A stretch of 64,000 nucleotides of DNA from Pseudomonas sp. HR96. Its GTDB lineage: Bacteria > Pseudomonadota > Gammaproteobacteria > Pseudomonadales > Pseudomonadaceae. Of the stretch, positions 1-7,273 are shown piece by piece; position 1 is the stretch's first letter; each line of letters begins with the position of its first letter. A model generated the notes under the pieces. It was not told where the DNA came from. It searched no databases and saw only the letters and a program-made list of their open reading frames with translations. The stretch spans positions 4,509,001-4,573,000 of the forward strand of contig NZ_CP139141.1 in the NCBI RefSeq assembly GCF_034059295.1. The letters are read 5' to 3'. The position numbers and the translations under genes were made by a program.

Positions 1-497
1 AAATCCTCACCCTGGCCCGGCTCGATGCCGAACATGCCACCGCCGAGCCTGTGGATATCTCCGCATTGCTCGGCGGCGTGCGTCGCGATGCCCAGCTCAG
101 CGCCCCGGATCAGGAAGTCATGATCGAAACCCAGCCCGGCCTGACCCTGCGCGGCTGGCCGACGATGATCGAGCGAGCTGTGGATAACCTCCTGCGCAAT
201 GCACTGCGCTTCAATCCACCAGGCAAACCTGTGGAACTGCGTGCGCGGCTGGATGGCGAGCGTATCGAATTGAGCGTGCGCGACCACGGGCCGGGTGTGG
301 CCGATGCGCACCTGGCGCAGTTGGGCGAACCTTTCTTCCGTGCTCCGGGGCAAACGGCGCAGGGCCACGGCCTGGGCCTGGCCATTGCGCGACGGGCGGT
401 GGAACGCCATGGTGGGCGGCTGCTACTGGGCAATCACCCGGCCGGTGGCTTCCTGGCCACGCTGGAACTGCCGCTGGCGCCGCCGACTGATTCTTGA
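1..497 (+). CDS. Sensor histidine kinase, C-terminal part (5' end outside window)
   Basis: The reading frame is open from the first bases of the window, so this is the 3' part of a longer gene. What is present is the end of the dimerisation domain (ILTLARLDAE) and a full HATPase_c domain: N-box MIERAVDNLLRNALRF, G1 box RDHGPGV, F-box GEPFFRAPG and G2 box GHGLGLAIARR. It would autophosphorylate a histidine and pass phosphate to a response regulator. The sensor region and partner regulator lie upstream of the window. A nitroreductase and a DUF962 gene follow, which recalls the surroundings of a CpxA-like kinase in other pseudomonads, but that identity is only a guess. Confidence 0.9.
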   Translation, partial: ILTLARLDAEHATAEPVDISALLGGVRRDAQLSAPDQEVMIETQPGLTLRGWPTMIERAVDNLLRNALRFNPPGKPVELRARLDGERIELSVRDHGPGVADAHLAQLGEPFFRAPGQTAQGHGLGLAIARRAVERHGGRLLLGNHPAGGFLATLELPLAPPTDS

Positions 498-519
498 GCG
501 GGCAGCGTTTGTCTCTATA

Positions 520-617
520 GGACCGAGATAGAAGGACCGAGATAGAACCGAGCTCGCTCGGGAAGCGACCGGTCGCTAAAACCTGGATCAACCAGCGTTT
601 TCCCGAGCAAGCTCGGT
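520..617. repeat. REP-like inverted repeat with 14-bp tandem duplication, convergent intergenic
   Basis: Two adjacent copies of ggaccgagatagaa (520-533 and 534-547) precede an inverted repeat with arms 547-564 and 600-617 that match over 18 bases with one mismatch. The spacer contains the palindrome gcgaccggtcgc. It lies between the convergent kinase and nitroreductase genes, so it may act as a bidirectional transcript end or be a REP-type element. No long T-run follows either arm. Confidence 0.6.
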
Positions 618-649
618 CCTACCGGGAAAGCATTACCGGCAGGGCCGGA

Positions 650-1207
650 TCAAGCCGACCACACACTCACATAATCCGCCAACTCCACCTTCGGCGCCTC
701 GCGCGGCGGGTTGACTGGCGTGCCCAGGTAAAGGAAACCAATCACCTGCTCGTTGTCGAGCAAGCCCAGGCTTTCAGCCACCACCGGCGAATAGGACAAC
801 TCACCGGTGCGCCACACAGCCCCGATGCCCTGTGCATAAGCCGCAAGCAGAATGCCATGGGCGGCGCAGCCAGCCGCCAACAACTGCTCACTGGCCGGAA
901 CCTTGTGATGCTCCACGAGGCTGGCGATCACCACCACCAGCAGCGGCGCGCGCAACGGCATGCCGCGGGCCTTCTGCATCGCCGCTTCACTGGCCTCGCC
1001 GCTCGCCTGCACCGCCTGAACCAGCACTTCGCCCAGCTGCTCGCGCGCTGCGCCTTCGACGGTCAGAAACCGCCAAGGGCGCAACTGGCCATGGTCCGGG
1101 GCGCGCAGCGCGGCCTCGAACAGGATTTCGCGCTGCACCTGGGTCGGCGCGGGCTCCACCAGGCGTGGCACGGATACACGGTTGAGCAATACGTCGAGAG
1201 CCTCCAT
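650..1207 (-). CDS. YdjA-like NAD(P)H nitroreductase
   Basis: This 185-residue protein belongs to the nitroreductase family of FMN flavoproteins, in the short YdjA branch (usual length about 183-188). Family features seen are the N-terminal APDHGQLRPWRFLTV segment, which contacts FMN, the central helix ending in HGILLAAYAQGIGAVWRTG, and the C-terminal FLYLGTP strand. It probably reduces nitro- or quinone-type substrates with NAD(P)H in the cytoplasm; the natural substrate is unknown. The start is supported by a near-perfect Shine-Dalgarno sequence (aaggaggt) a few bases upstream. It converges with the kinase gene. Confidence 0.88.
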   Translation of the reverse strand: MEALDVLLNRVSVPRLVEPAPTQVQREILFEAALRAPDHGQLRPWRFLTVEGAAREQLGEVLVQAVQASGEASEAAMQKARGMPLRAPLLVVVIASLVEHHKVPASEQLLAAGCAAHGILLAAYAQGIGAVWRTGELSYSPVVAESLGLLDNEQVIGFLYLGTPVNPPREAPKVELADYVSVWSA

Positions 1208-1330
1208 CGGCTACCTCCTTGGGAATCGAGACAAGGATTGTAGACCCAGCCGCCGCCTGGCCGCTGTTTTTTCCCCCCGCCGCAGGTTCATACTGCGCAG
1301 GTGCCATTACGCTTTCGACGGAGGCCATCC

Positions 1331-1645
1331 ATGGATATTTCCCGCCATCGCTTCAATAGCTTTGCCGAGTTCTACCCTTTCTACCTGGCCGAGCACCGCG
1401 ACAGCCGCTGTCGCCGGCTGCATTTCGTCGGCACCAGCCTGGTGATCGCCCTGCTCGCCTACACCCTGGCCAGCGGCGTGTGGTGGCTGCTGTTGACGGT
1501 GCCGGTGGCCGGTTATGCGTTTGCATGGATCGGGCACTTGGTGTTCGAGAAGAATCGTCCGGCAACCTTCCAGCACCCCTTCTACAGCCTGCTGGGGGAT
1601 TTCGTGATGTACCGCGACATGCTCCTGGGCAAAGTGGATTTCTGA
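1331..1645 (+). CDS. DUF962 (Mpo1-like) small membrane protein
   Basis: This 104-residue protein matches the DUF962/Mpo1-like family. The N-terminal signature FYPFYLAEHRDSRCRRLHFVGT is followed by two closely spaced hydrophobic segments (roughly residues 33-50 and 52-70), then WIGHLVFEKNRPATF and HPFYSLLGDFVMYRDML. Yeast Mpo1 is an iron-dependent dioxygenase in fatty-acid alpha-oxidation, and the histidines here are compatible with metal binding, but no bacterial function is implied by this sequence alone. The ATG at 1331 has ggag upstream and fits the family length; an in-frame start at 1301 would add residues not typical of the family. Confidence 0.85.
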   Translation: MDISRHRFNSFAEFYPFYLAEHRDSRCRRLHFVGTSLVIALLAYTLASGVWWLLLTVPVAGYAFAWIGHLVFEKNRPATFQHPFYSLLGDFVMYRDMLLGKVDF

Positions 1646-1651
1646 AGCCGC

Positions 1652-1933
1652 TCAGGGCCGATCGTTGTGGCCCAGATCACGCTGCGGGTCGATCTGGTCG
1701 CGCACGCGCTGCTTGAGCACCTTGGCTTCAGGAAAGCCACCGTCGGCCTTGCGCTCCCAGATCTGCGTGTCGTCGCAGGTGATGCGGAATATTCCCCCGG
1801 TACCGGGTACCAGCGAAACCTTGCCGAGATCGTCACCGAAGGTGCTCAACAGCTCTTGCGCCAGCCAGGCTGCGCGCAGCAGCCACTGGCATTGGGTGCA
1901 GTAGGTGATACAGATTTCAGGTTTACCAATCAC
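1652..1933 (-). CDS. SelT/SelW/SelH-family (Rdx) CXXC protein
   Basis: This 93-residue thioredoxin-fold protein begins GKPEICITYCTQCQW, with the redox CXXC motif (CTQC) in the first loop, as in bacterial Cys homologues of selenoprotein W. The conserved VPGTGGIFRI and GGFPEAKVLKQRVRD segments are also present. Function is inferred to be thiol redox; the substrate is unknown. I chose the GTG at 1933 because aggggaa lies just upstream and the family starts shortly before the IxYCxxC strand. The frame continues upstream to 1999 without family support. It converges with the DUF962 gene, with only six bases between the stops. Confidence 0.85.
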   Translation of the reverse strand: MIGKPEICITYCTQCQWLLRAAWLAQELLSTFGDDLGKVSLVPGTGGIFRITCDDTQIWERKADGGFPEAKVLKQRVRDQIDPQRDLGHNDRP

Positions 1934-2005
1934 GCCTATTCCCCTGTCGAGTGACTCTGCACCGCTGTTCCACGTACCACGGACCACGGACCACAGCACG
2001 AGGTC

Positions 2006-2809
2006 TCACGGAGCAGATCTGGATTCTACATCCATTGTCTCCGGCCATTTCACCTTCGGAGCAAAACGGCGGGCGATGTTCTCGAAGTGGGTTTCGTTAT
2101 TCCAATCGCGTGGTGGTTTGTCGAATTTCGGAACAGCGTCGGGGCCTTGCTGCATGAAGAGCTGGGCCATGGCCCAGTACATTTCACTTTGCTGACGGCC
2201 TTGGCTAAAAATGAAGCGGTCAAGGACATTTCCCGTACTGGGATCAACGACCGCAAGATTGACGAACTGCACCAACCCCCCTGTTCCCATAGGACCGTAT
2301 AGGCTACAGAACTCAGCTCGCAGGTGGTCCCAATCGTATTCCTCGGCAGAGACCCCCCAAGCCTCACGACTAAGAGGTTTGTAACCATTATAGCGAAAGC
2401 GGTATACATAAATCCGGCGCCGAGCCCTGTTGAACCGTATAGGCTCATCAACGGGAGCTTCCATATCCATTCGCCACATATATATGGGCACCCAGCCGAG
2501 CATGATAATAAGCACTAGACAAATAATAGACTCGGCAGTAACGGGACCTTTCTGGTATATAAGGCCGCACACATAAAAAACCACAAGGCAACCCAAAAAA
2601 ATTGCAGACATCATCGCCATATAAGCCGCACCTCCCCGTGCGCTTAGTGTAGAGCGTGGCAATTCCATAACAACCTCATCAAGGAAGTTAGGCGGATTTG
2701 GGAGAAACTCTGCGATAGGCACGGTTGCTGGCTGCGCATTTGGACCAGGCAAATCATATTTCCAACCAACGGGACGGAAACTTACCGAGCGCTTACTATT
2801 ATTTATCAC
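2006..2809 (-). CDS. DUF6708 protein, copy 1 (putative T6SS immunity paralogue)
   Basis: This 267-residue protein has two predicted membrane helices (about residues 62-84 and 92-112) followed by a cytosolic domain with the family core DEPIRFNRARRRIYVYRFRYN and the C-terminal signature RDWNNETHFENIARRFAP. It begins at GTG (2809), with agaggg upstream. It is the last full copy in an array of five paralogues lying downstream of a VasX/BTH_I2691-type effector. The N-terminal ~210 residues equal those of copy 2, and differences cluster in the last ~60 residues. DUF6708 has no demonstrated function that I know of; an immunity role is inferred from position, membrane topology and copy expansion. Confidence 0.85.
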   Translation of the reverse strand: MINNSKRSVSFRPVGWKYDLPGPNAQPATVPIAEFLPNPPNFLDEVVMELPRSTLSARGGAAYMAMMSAIFLGCLVVFYVCGLIYQKGPVTAESIICLVLIIMLGWVPIYMWRMDMEAPVDEPIRFNRARRRIYVYRFRYNGYKPLSREAWGVSAEEYDWDHLRAEFCSLYGPMGTGGLVQFVNLAVVDPSTGNVLDRFIFSQGRQQSEMYWAMAQLFMQQGPDAVPKFDKPPRDWNNETHFENIARRFAPKVKWPETMDVESRSAP

Positions 2810-2853
2810 TCGATAACCCTCTTATGCCTTATACGTTACTTTCTCAACCAATG

Positions 2854-3033
2854 TCATAAGCTTGTCCTTGACTCGATATCCATAACAGTTGGCCATTTTA
2901 CTTTTGGAGCCAGACGCCTCGCTATGTTTTCGAAGTGAATTTCGTTATTCCAATCCCGAGGAGACGCCTCAAATTTCGGTACTGCACCTGGACCTTTTTG
3001 CATGTACAGCTGAGCCATTGCCCAGTACATCTC
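2854..3033 (-). pseudogene. Truncated 3' remnant of a DUF6708 gene (copy 3 type)
   Basis: The last ~60 codons of the gene at 4030-4824 are repeated here exactly, ending in the same stop, but the match breaks at 3033/3034 and the rest of the gene is missing. The remnant begins EMYWAMAQLYMQKGPG and ends VMDIESRTSL. An in-frame ATG at 3030 leaves a 58-residue ORF, but no full-length family member has this form. It is most simply a by-product of the tandem duplication; whether it is translated is unknown. Confidence 0.8.
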
Positions 3034-3073
3034 GCACGGAGCTTATGGATTATCGCCTCACCACTCGACACTC

Positions 3074-3985
3074 CTAACCTCTATCGTCTATTGACTTCAC
3101 TTTCTGCAAAGCTGCTTTACCTTGATTATGGCCAGCGTGACTATCTGGCGTGGTTTCTTCAGAACTCGACTGACTAGAGGCATCAGGAGCACTCCTTGAT
3201 TCAAGGTCCATCTCCTCAGGCCATTGCACCCTCGGAGCAAAACGGCGAGCGATGTTCTCGAAGTGAGTTTCGTTATTCCAATCGCGTGGTGGTTTGTCGA
3301 ATTTCGGAACAGCTTCGGGGCCTTGCTGCATGTAGAGCTGGGCCATGGCCCAGTACATTTCACTTTGCTGACGGCCTTGGCTAAAAATGAAGCGGTCTAG
3401 GACTTTTCCCGTAATGGGATCAACGACAGCAAGATTGACGAACTGCACCAACCCCCCTGTTCCCATAGGACCGTATAGGCTACAGAACTCAGCTCGCAGG
3501 TGGTCCCAATCGTATTCCTCGGCAGAGACCCCCCAAGCCTCACGACTAAGAGGTTTGTAACCATTATAGCGAAAGCGGTATACATAAATCCGGCGCCGAG
3601 CCCTGTTGAACCGTATAGGCTCATCAACGGGAGCTTCCATATCCATTCGCCACATATATATGGGCACCCAGCCGAGCATGATAATAAGCACTAGACAAAT
3701 AATAGACTCGGCAGTAACGGGACCTTTCTGGTATATAAGGCCGCACACATAAAAAACCACAAGGCAACCCAAAAAAATTGCAGACATCATCGCCATATAA
3801 GCCGCACCTCCCCGTGCGCTTAGTGTAGAGCGTGGCAATTCCATAACAACCTCATCAAGGAAGTTAGGCGGATTTGGGAGAAACTCTGCGATAGGCACGG
3901 TTGCTGGCTGCGCATTTGGACCAGGCAAATCATATTTCCAACCAACGGGACGGAAACTTACCGAGCGCTTACTATTATTTATCAC
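3074..3985 (-). CDS. DUF6708 protein, copy 2, with extended C-terminus
   Basis: This 303-residue paralogue is identical to copy 1 through both membrane helices and the DEPIRFNRARRRIYVYRFRYN core, then differs by scattered substitutions. Instead of ending at ESRSAP it reads on for about 36 more residues that are rich in Ser, Glu, Lys and Asp (beginning DASSQSSSEETTPDSHAG). No other copy has this tail, which lies next to the duplication junction and probably arose by fusion to adjacent sequence. The GTG start (3985) with agaggg upstream is the same as in copy 1. Only 44 bases separate it from copy 3, so they are probably co-transcribed. Putative membrane immunity protein by context. Confidence 0.82.
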   Translation of the reverse strand: MINNSKRSVSFRPVGWKYDLPGPNAQPATVPIAEFLPNPPNFLDEVVMELPRSTLSARGGAAYMAMMSAIFLGCLVVFYVCGLIYQKGPVTAESIICLVLIIMLGWVPIYMWRMDMEAPVDEPIRFNRARRRIYVYRFRYNGYKPLSREAWGVSAEEYDWDHLRAEFCSLYGPMGTGGLVQFVNLAVVDPITGKVLDRFIFSQGRQQSEMYWAMAQLYMQQGPEAVPKFDKPPRDWNNETHFENIARRFAPRVQWPEEMDLESRSAPDASSQSSSEETTPDSHAGHNQGKAALQKVKSIDDRG

Positions 3986-4029
3986 TCGATAACCCTCTTA
4001 TGCCTTATACGTTACTTTCTCAACCAATG

Positions 4030-4824
4030 TCATAAGCTTGTCCTTGACTCGATATCCATAACAGTTGGCCATTTTACTTTTGGAGCCAGACGCCTCGCTA
4101 TGTTTTCGAAGTGAATTTCGTTATTCCAATCCCGAGGAGACGCCTCAAATTTCGGTACTGCACCTGGACCTTTTTGCATGTACAGCTGAGCCATTGCCCA
4201 GTACATCTCACTTTCCTGGCGACCATGCGCAAAAATGAAGCGATCAACGACTTTGCCGCTAGTCGGTTCGATCACGGCAATTGTCAGAAATTCTACGAGA
4301 CCGCGTACACCCACAGCACGGATACTACAAAACTCCGCTCGCAGATCATCCCAGTTATAGACCTGGGGATAGACACCCCATGCAGCGCGGCTCAAGAGCT
4401 TCAAGGCGTTGTGCCGGAACCGATAGACGTATATTTTCCGTCGAGCACGATTGAAGCGGATAGGCTCATCAAGCGGTGTTTCAGTATCCAACCGCCAAAA
4501 ATACAGTCCAGTCCATGAAATCAATATGACAATGCCCAACTCCACCAGCGAAGCATATTTCAGAACAACAGCGTCCGGACCAATCCAACTGAAGTAACAC
4601 ATATACAAAACAAGCGGAACCAGCGTGAGTGAAGCCCAAGCGGCTATACCTCGCACTTTGAAGTCCGAACGGGGCAGCTCCATATAATGTTCATCTATAT
4701 AATTAGGAGGATAACTCATATCTCCAGGCACCGGGCTTCTTGCAGCTGGCTCGTTAGGTCCGGGCAAATCATAAAGCCATCCGGGAGCACGGACTCTAAA
4801 CATGGATCCTGGTACTAAGATCAC
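4030..4824 (-). CDS. DUF6708 protein, copy 3 (putative T6SS immunity paralogue)
   Basis: This 264-residue paralogue has the family order: a short N-terminus with GWLYDLPGPNE, two hydrophobic helices (about residues 60-80 and 87-108), the DEPIRFNRARRKIYVYRFRHN core, and a C-terminal RDWNNEIHFENIARRLAPKVKW. It is clearly diverged from copies 1 and 2. GTG at 4824 has gaggt nine bases upstream; an ATG at 4803, with agga close by, would remove seven residues and is also possible. Its 3' end was the source of the remnant at 2854-3033. Function is inferred only from the array beside the T6SS effector. Confidence 0.83.
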   Translation of the reverse strand: MILVPGSMFRVRAPGWLYDLPGPNEPAARSPVPGDMSYPPNYIDEHYMELPRSDFKVRGIAAWASLTLVPLVLYMCYFSWIGPDAVVLKYASLVELGIVILISWTGLYFWRLDTETPLDEPIRFNRARRKIYVYRFRHNALKLLSRAAWGVYPQVYNWDDLRAEFCSIRAVGVRGLVEFLTIAVIEPTSGKVVDRFIFAHGRQESEMYWAMAQLYMQKGPGAVPKFEASPRDWNNEIHFENIARRLAPKVKWPTVMDIESRTSL

Positions 4825-5011
4825 GGTTCTTTTACCTCAATCAGATCATACATATCAGTCCTCTAAATGCCGAGTTAAAGCCGTCCAATACTATGGCGCT
4901 GATCGTTCCGGCCCCGCTGGAGCCATTGCGTCAGACTCGACAATCTGCCCTTAGCAGCCCCTCAAAAATATTTCGCGCCTTGCACCTACAATCACTCCAC
5001 CGTAAAACTAA

Positions 5012-5227
5012 TCAAGCTTCGCACAATGCCGATGAGCGATAGTTGTTGAGCGTCAATGCGGCGCACCCATCAGCAACTTTTTCATCTGATCCAAACATAA
5101 TCGTAAGCGGCCCCTCGATCCGGCCGATTGATTTGAGACCCTGCTGAACTGAGCCCATTATTTCGAGAAACTCCATTTTATACTCACTCAATCCCTCCAT
5201 TATCCGAATCGTAGGCGAGCGCTTCAT
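5012..5227 (-). CDS. Hypothetical 71-residue ORF, possible gene remnant
   Basis: I do not recognise this protein. It reads MKRSPTIRIMEGLSEYKMEF at its start and ends NNYRSSALCEA. The frame stays open upstream of the ATG for roughly 30 more codons (including SDGWYVV just before the Met) back to a TAA near 5315, without another ATG. There is no clear Shine-Dalgarno site before 5227. That pattern suits a decayed fragment of a longer protein better than an intact small gene. It lies between DUF6708 copies on the same strand, so it may be debris from another cargo or immunity gene. Confidence 0.3.
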   Translation of the reverse strand: MKRSPTIRIMEGLSEYKMEFLEIMGSVQQGLKSIGRIEGPLTIMFGSDEKVADGCAALTLNNYRSSALCEA

Positions 5228-5352
5228 AACTACGTACCATCCATCTGAAGGGGTCTCGTGCAGTGCGCCGTGTTCCGAGCCAGAAAAATCTGAATCAGTA
5301 ATATCCGAAGAACCTTTTTAACAACCAGCCTGCACTATCCCCCCTCTACTCC

Positions 5353-5384
5353 TGACTATTGACTATTGACTATTGACTATTGAC
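5353..5384. repeat. Heptamer microsatellite (tgactat)n
   Basis: Four complete tandem copies of tgactat followed by a partial fifth (tgac). It lies in the spacer between DUF6708 copies 3 and 4. Such repeats vary in copy number by slippage and mark a recombination-prone spacer; it is not in a coding frame. Confidence 0.9.
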
Positions 5385-5459
5385 AGAAATACTCCTACAG
5401 ACCATGAAATTCCATTTATAGGAATACGCTGAAGCTTGCTAAGGCGAGATTGGCCGTTC

Positions 5460-6248
5460 CTATGGAGCTGTGCGCGATTCGAGGTCCATCGCCTCGGGCC
5501 ACTTCACCTTGGGGGCGAAGCGCCGCGCAATGTTTTCGAAGTGGACTTCGTTGTTCCAATCGCGAGGGGGTCTGTCAAACTTGGGTACGGCTTCGGGGCC
5601 TTGCTGCATGTAGAGCTGGGCCATGGCCCAGTACATTTCGCCCTCCTGCCGGCCATGGGCAAAGACAAAACGATCCCTGATCCTTTGGGACCCTGGCTCC
5701 AAAACTGCCAAGGTTACGAAGCGCAATGCGCCTCCTGTACCCATGGGACCATAGGTACTGCAGAATTCCGCCCGCAGATCTGCCCAATCATAGGATTCGG
5801 TAGTTACACCCCACTCATATTTATTGAAGGGCTTGAGCCCATTGTGACGAAAACGGTACACATAGATTTTGCTACGGGCTCTATTGAAGCGAATCGGCTC
5901 ATCAACAGGCGCTTCTACATCCATTTTCCAAATATATAACAAAAGCCAGGATACGACGATAATACTTACTAGCATGAGCACATCAGCAACTTCGGGAGAC
6001 CGGCCATCGGAAGCCACGATGTACACCCAGAAAGCCAGAGCGCCCACAGGCAACGGACTTGTACCTATAGCCAACCACGCTCCCACACCCCGGCCTCTGT
6101 GCGTAGCGCGGGCAAGTTCCATGTATGTCTCGTCCATATAGTTCGGCGGATTGGATAGAACCGGGGGATAAGGCATGACCGCAGGCGTTTCATGCGGGCC
6201 CGGCAAGTCATGCCTCCATCCGGAGGGGTGCGTTTTTACCGAGCTCAT
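5460..6248 (-). CDS. DUF6708 protein, copy 4 (putative T6SS immunity paralogue)
   Basis: This 262-residue member begins MSSVKTHPSGWRHDLPGPHE, has two hydrophobic helices (about 55-80 and 90-108), the core DEPIRFNRARSKIYVYRFRHN, and ends with RDWNNEVHFENIARRFAPKVKWPEAMDLESRTAP. It starts at ATG 6248, with only a weak ribosome site. It is more GC-rich than copies 1-3. It is separated from copy 5 by about 220 AT-rich bases and from copy 3 by about 635 bases. The cytosolic domain follows a helical hairpin, compatible with an inner-membrane protein facing a pore-forming toxin, but this is inference. Confidence 0.84.
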   Translation of the reverse strand: MSSVKTHPSGWRHDLPGPHETPAVMPYPPVLSNPPNYMDETYMELARATHRGRGVGAWLAIGTSPLPVGALAFWVYIVASDGRSPEVADVLMLVSIIVVSWLLLYIWKMDVEAPVDEPIRFNRARSKIYVYRFRHNGLKPFNKYEWGVTTESYDWADLRAEFCSTYGPMGTGGALRFVTLAVLEPGSQRIRDRFVFAHGRQEGEMYWAMAQLYMQQGPEAVPKFDRPPRDWNNEVHFENIARRFAPKVKWPEAMDLESRTAP

Positions 6249-6469
6249 TCCATAGGCATCCGTTAGTAGATTAGGTATTTAGACAAATAAGCAGTCAGCG
6301 ATCAGAAACTGAATATTTCTTAAAACATAAAATGAGACCAAACCACTGATAAAGGGTTCTTTCTAGAGGTTCTTTATTGCAATTTTCCTAGGTTATTAAT
6401 TTTCGCTTACAATCAGCAGACATCTAAATGATGCCATCAATGGAACCCGCGACCCGTGATTGATCTGCA

Positions 6470-7261
6470 TCAGCCCGCCGATCTTGATTCTATATCCATC
6501 ACCTCAGGCCATTTCACCCTTGGAGCAAAACGACGAGCGATGTTTTCGAAGTGAACCTCGTTATTCCAATCGCGAGGCGGTCTGTCAAATTTCGGAACGG
6601 CATCGGGACCTTGCTGCATGTACAGCTTGGCCATGGCCCAGTACATTTCACCCTGCACCCTGCCGTGTGCAAAAATGAGACGATCAAGAATCTTCCCGGT
6701 CCGGGGATCCACTACCGCTAAATTCACAAATTGAACAAGTCCACCTGTACCCATGGGCCTATAAATACTACAAAACTCCGCACGGACCGCGTCCCAGTCG
6801 TAAGCCGCCGGATAAACGCCCCACTTGGTCCGGTTAAATAGATTAAGGCTGTGCCGAAAGCGGTACACATATATCTTGCGGCGAAGTCTGTTGAACCGAA
6901 TAGGTTCATCAACAGGCGCGTCCATATCCATGCGCCAAATATAGGCGCTCATGTAAATGCCGACCGCCAGAATAGCCAGGAGGAATAAATGAGACCACCC
7001 GAATGGTGGTGTGCTTTGTTGACTCAGTAAGTCCATGACGAAAAATAAGATAGCCGGACAAATGCATATAGTTAGCCACACACCAAGACCTCTAGCCTGC
7101 AACGTCGCGCAAGGTAGCTCCATATAGACCTCATCGAGGTGGTTCGGGGTAGAAAGTAGAGAGGCGTGGGGCTGCGTGACACTCTCCTCATTAGGTCCTG
7201 GCAAATCATATTTCCACCCAAACGGGCGGAACGGCAAGCGATTCTCAGCTTTGTTAGACAT
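6470..7261 (-). CDS. DUF6708 protein, copy 5, next to the effector (likely cognate immunity)
   Basis: This 263-residue paralogue is the one directly downstream of the effector: its ATG (7261) is 12 bases after the effector stop, so the two are almost certainly co-transcribed and perhaps translationally coupled. A GTG at 7267 is an alternative start. It has the usual GWKYDLPGPNE N-terminus, two membrane helices (about 58-80 and 86-108), the DEPIRFNRLRRKIYVYRFRHS core and RDWNNEVHFENIARRFAP near the end. Of the five copies it is the best candidate for the cognate immunity protein, by the usual effector-immunity gene order. Confidence 0.86.
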   Translation of the reverse strand: MSNKAENRLPFRPFGWKYDLPGPNEESVTQPHASLLSTPNHLDEVYMELPCATLQARGLGVWLTICICPAILFFVMDLLSQQSTPPFGWSHLFLLAILAVGIYMSAYIWRMDMDAPVDEPIRFNRLRRKIYVYRFRHSLNLFNRTKWGVYPAAYDWDAVRAEFCSIYRPMGTGGLVQFVNLAVVDPRTGKILDRLIFAHGRVQGEMYWAMAKLYMQQGPDAVPKFDRPPRDWNNEVHFENIARRFAPRVKWPEVMDIESRSAG

Positions 7262-7273
7262 TGGCACCGTCGC

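Larger units (their letters stand above)
2253..4209. repeat. Tandem duplication, 1176-bp period, spanning DUF6708 copies 1 and 2
   Basis: Bases 2253-3033 reappear at 3429-4209 with no mismatch I could find by eye (about 780 bp). Each unit carries most of a DUF6708 gene, the spacer upstream of it, and the 3' end of the next DUF6708 gene. To the left (about 2040-2252 versus 3216-3428) the copies still align at the same offset but with scattered substitutions. Homology ends abruptly at 3033/3034. This indicates a recent duplication or gene conversion within the array. Confidence 0.9.
4825..5459. other. AT-rich spacer inside the DUF6708 array
   Basis: About 635 bases separate copies 3 and 4. The stretch holds an orphan minus-strand ORF (5012-5227) and a heptamer tandem repeat (5353-5384), but no recognisable full gene. 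Base composition is lower in GC than the flanking core genes, like the rest of the array. It may be the scar of a lost array member. Confidence 0.5.
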
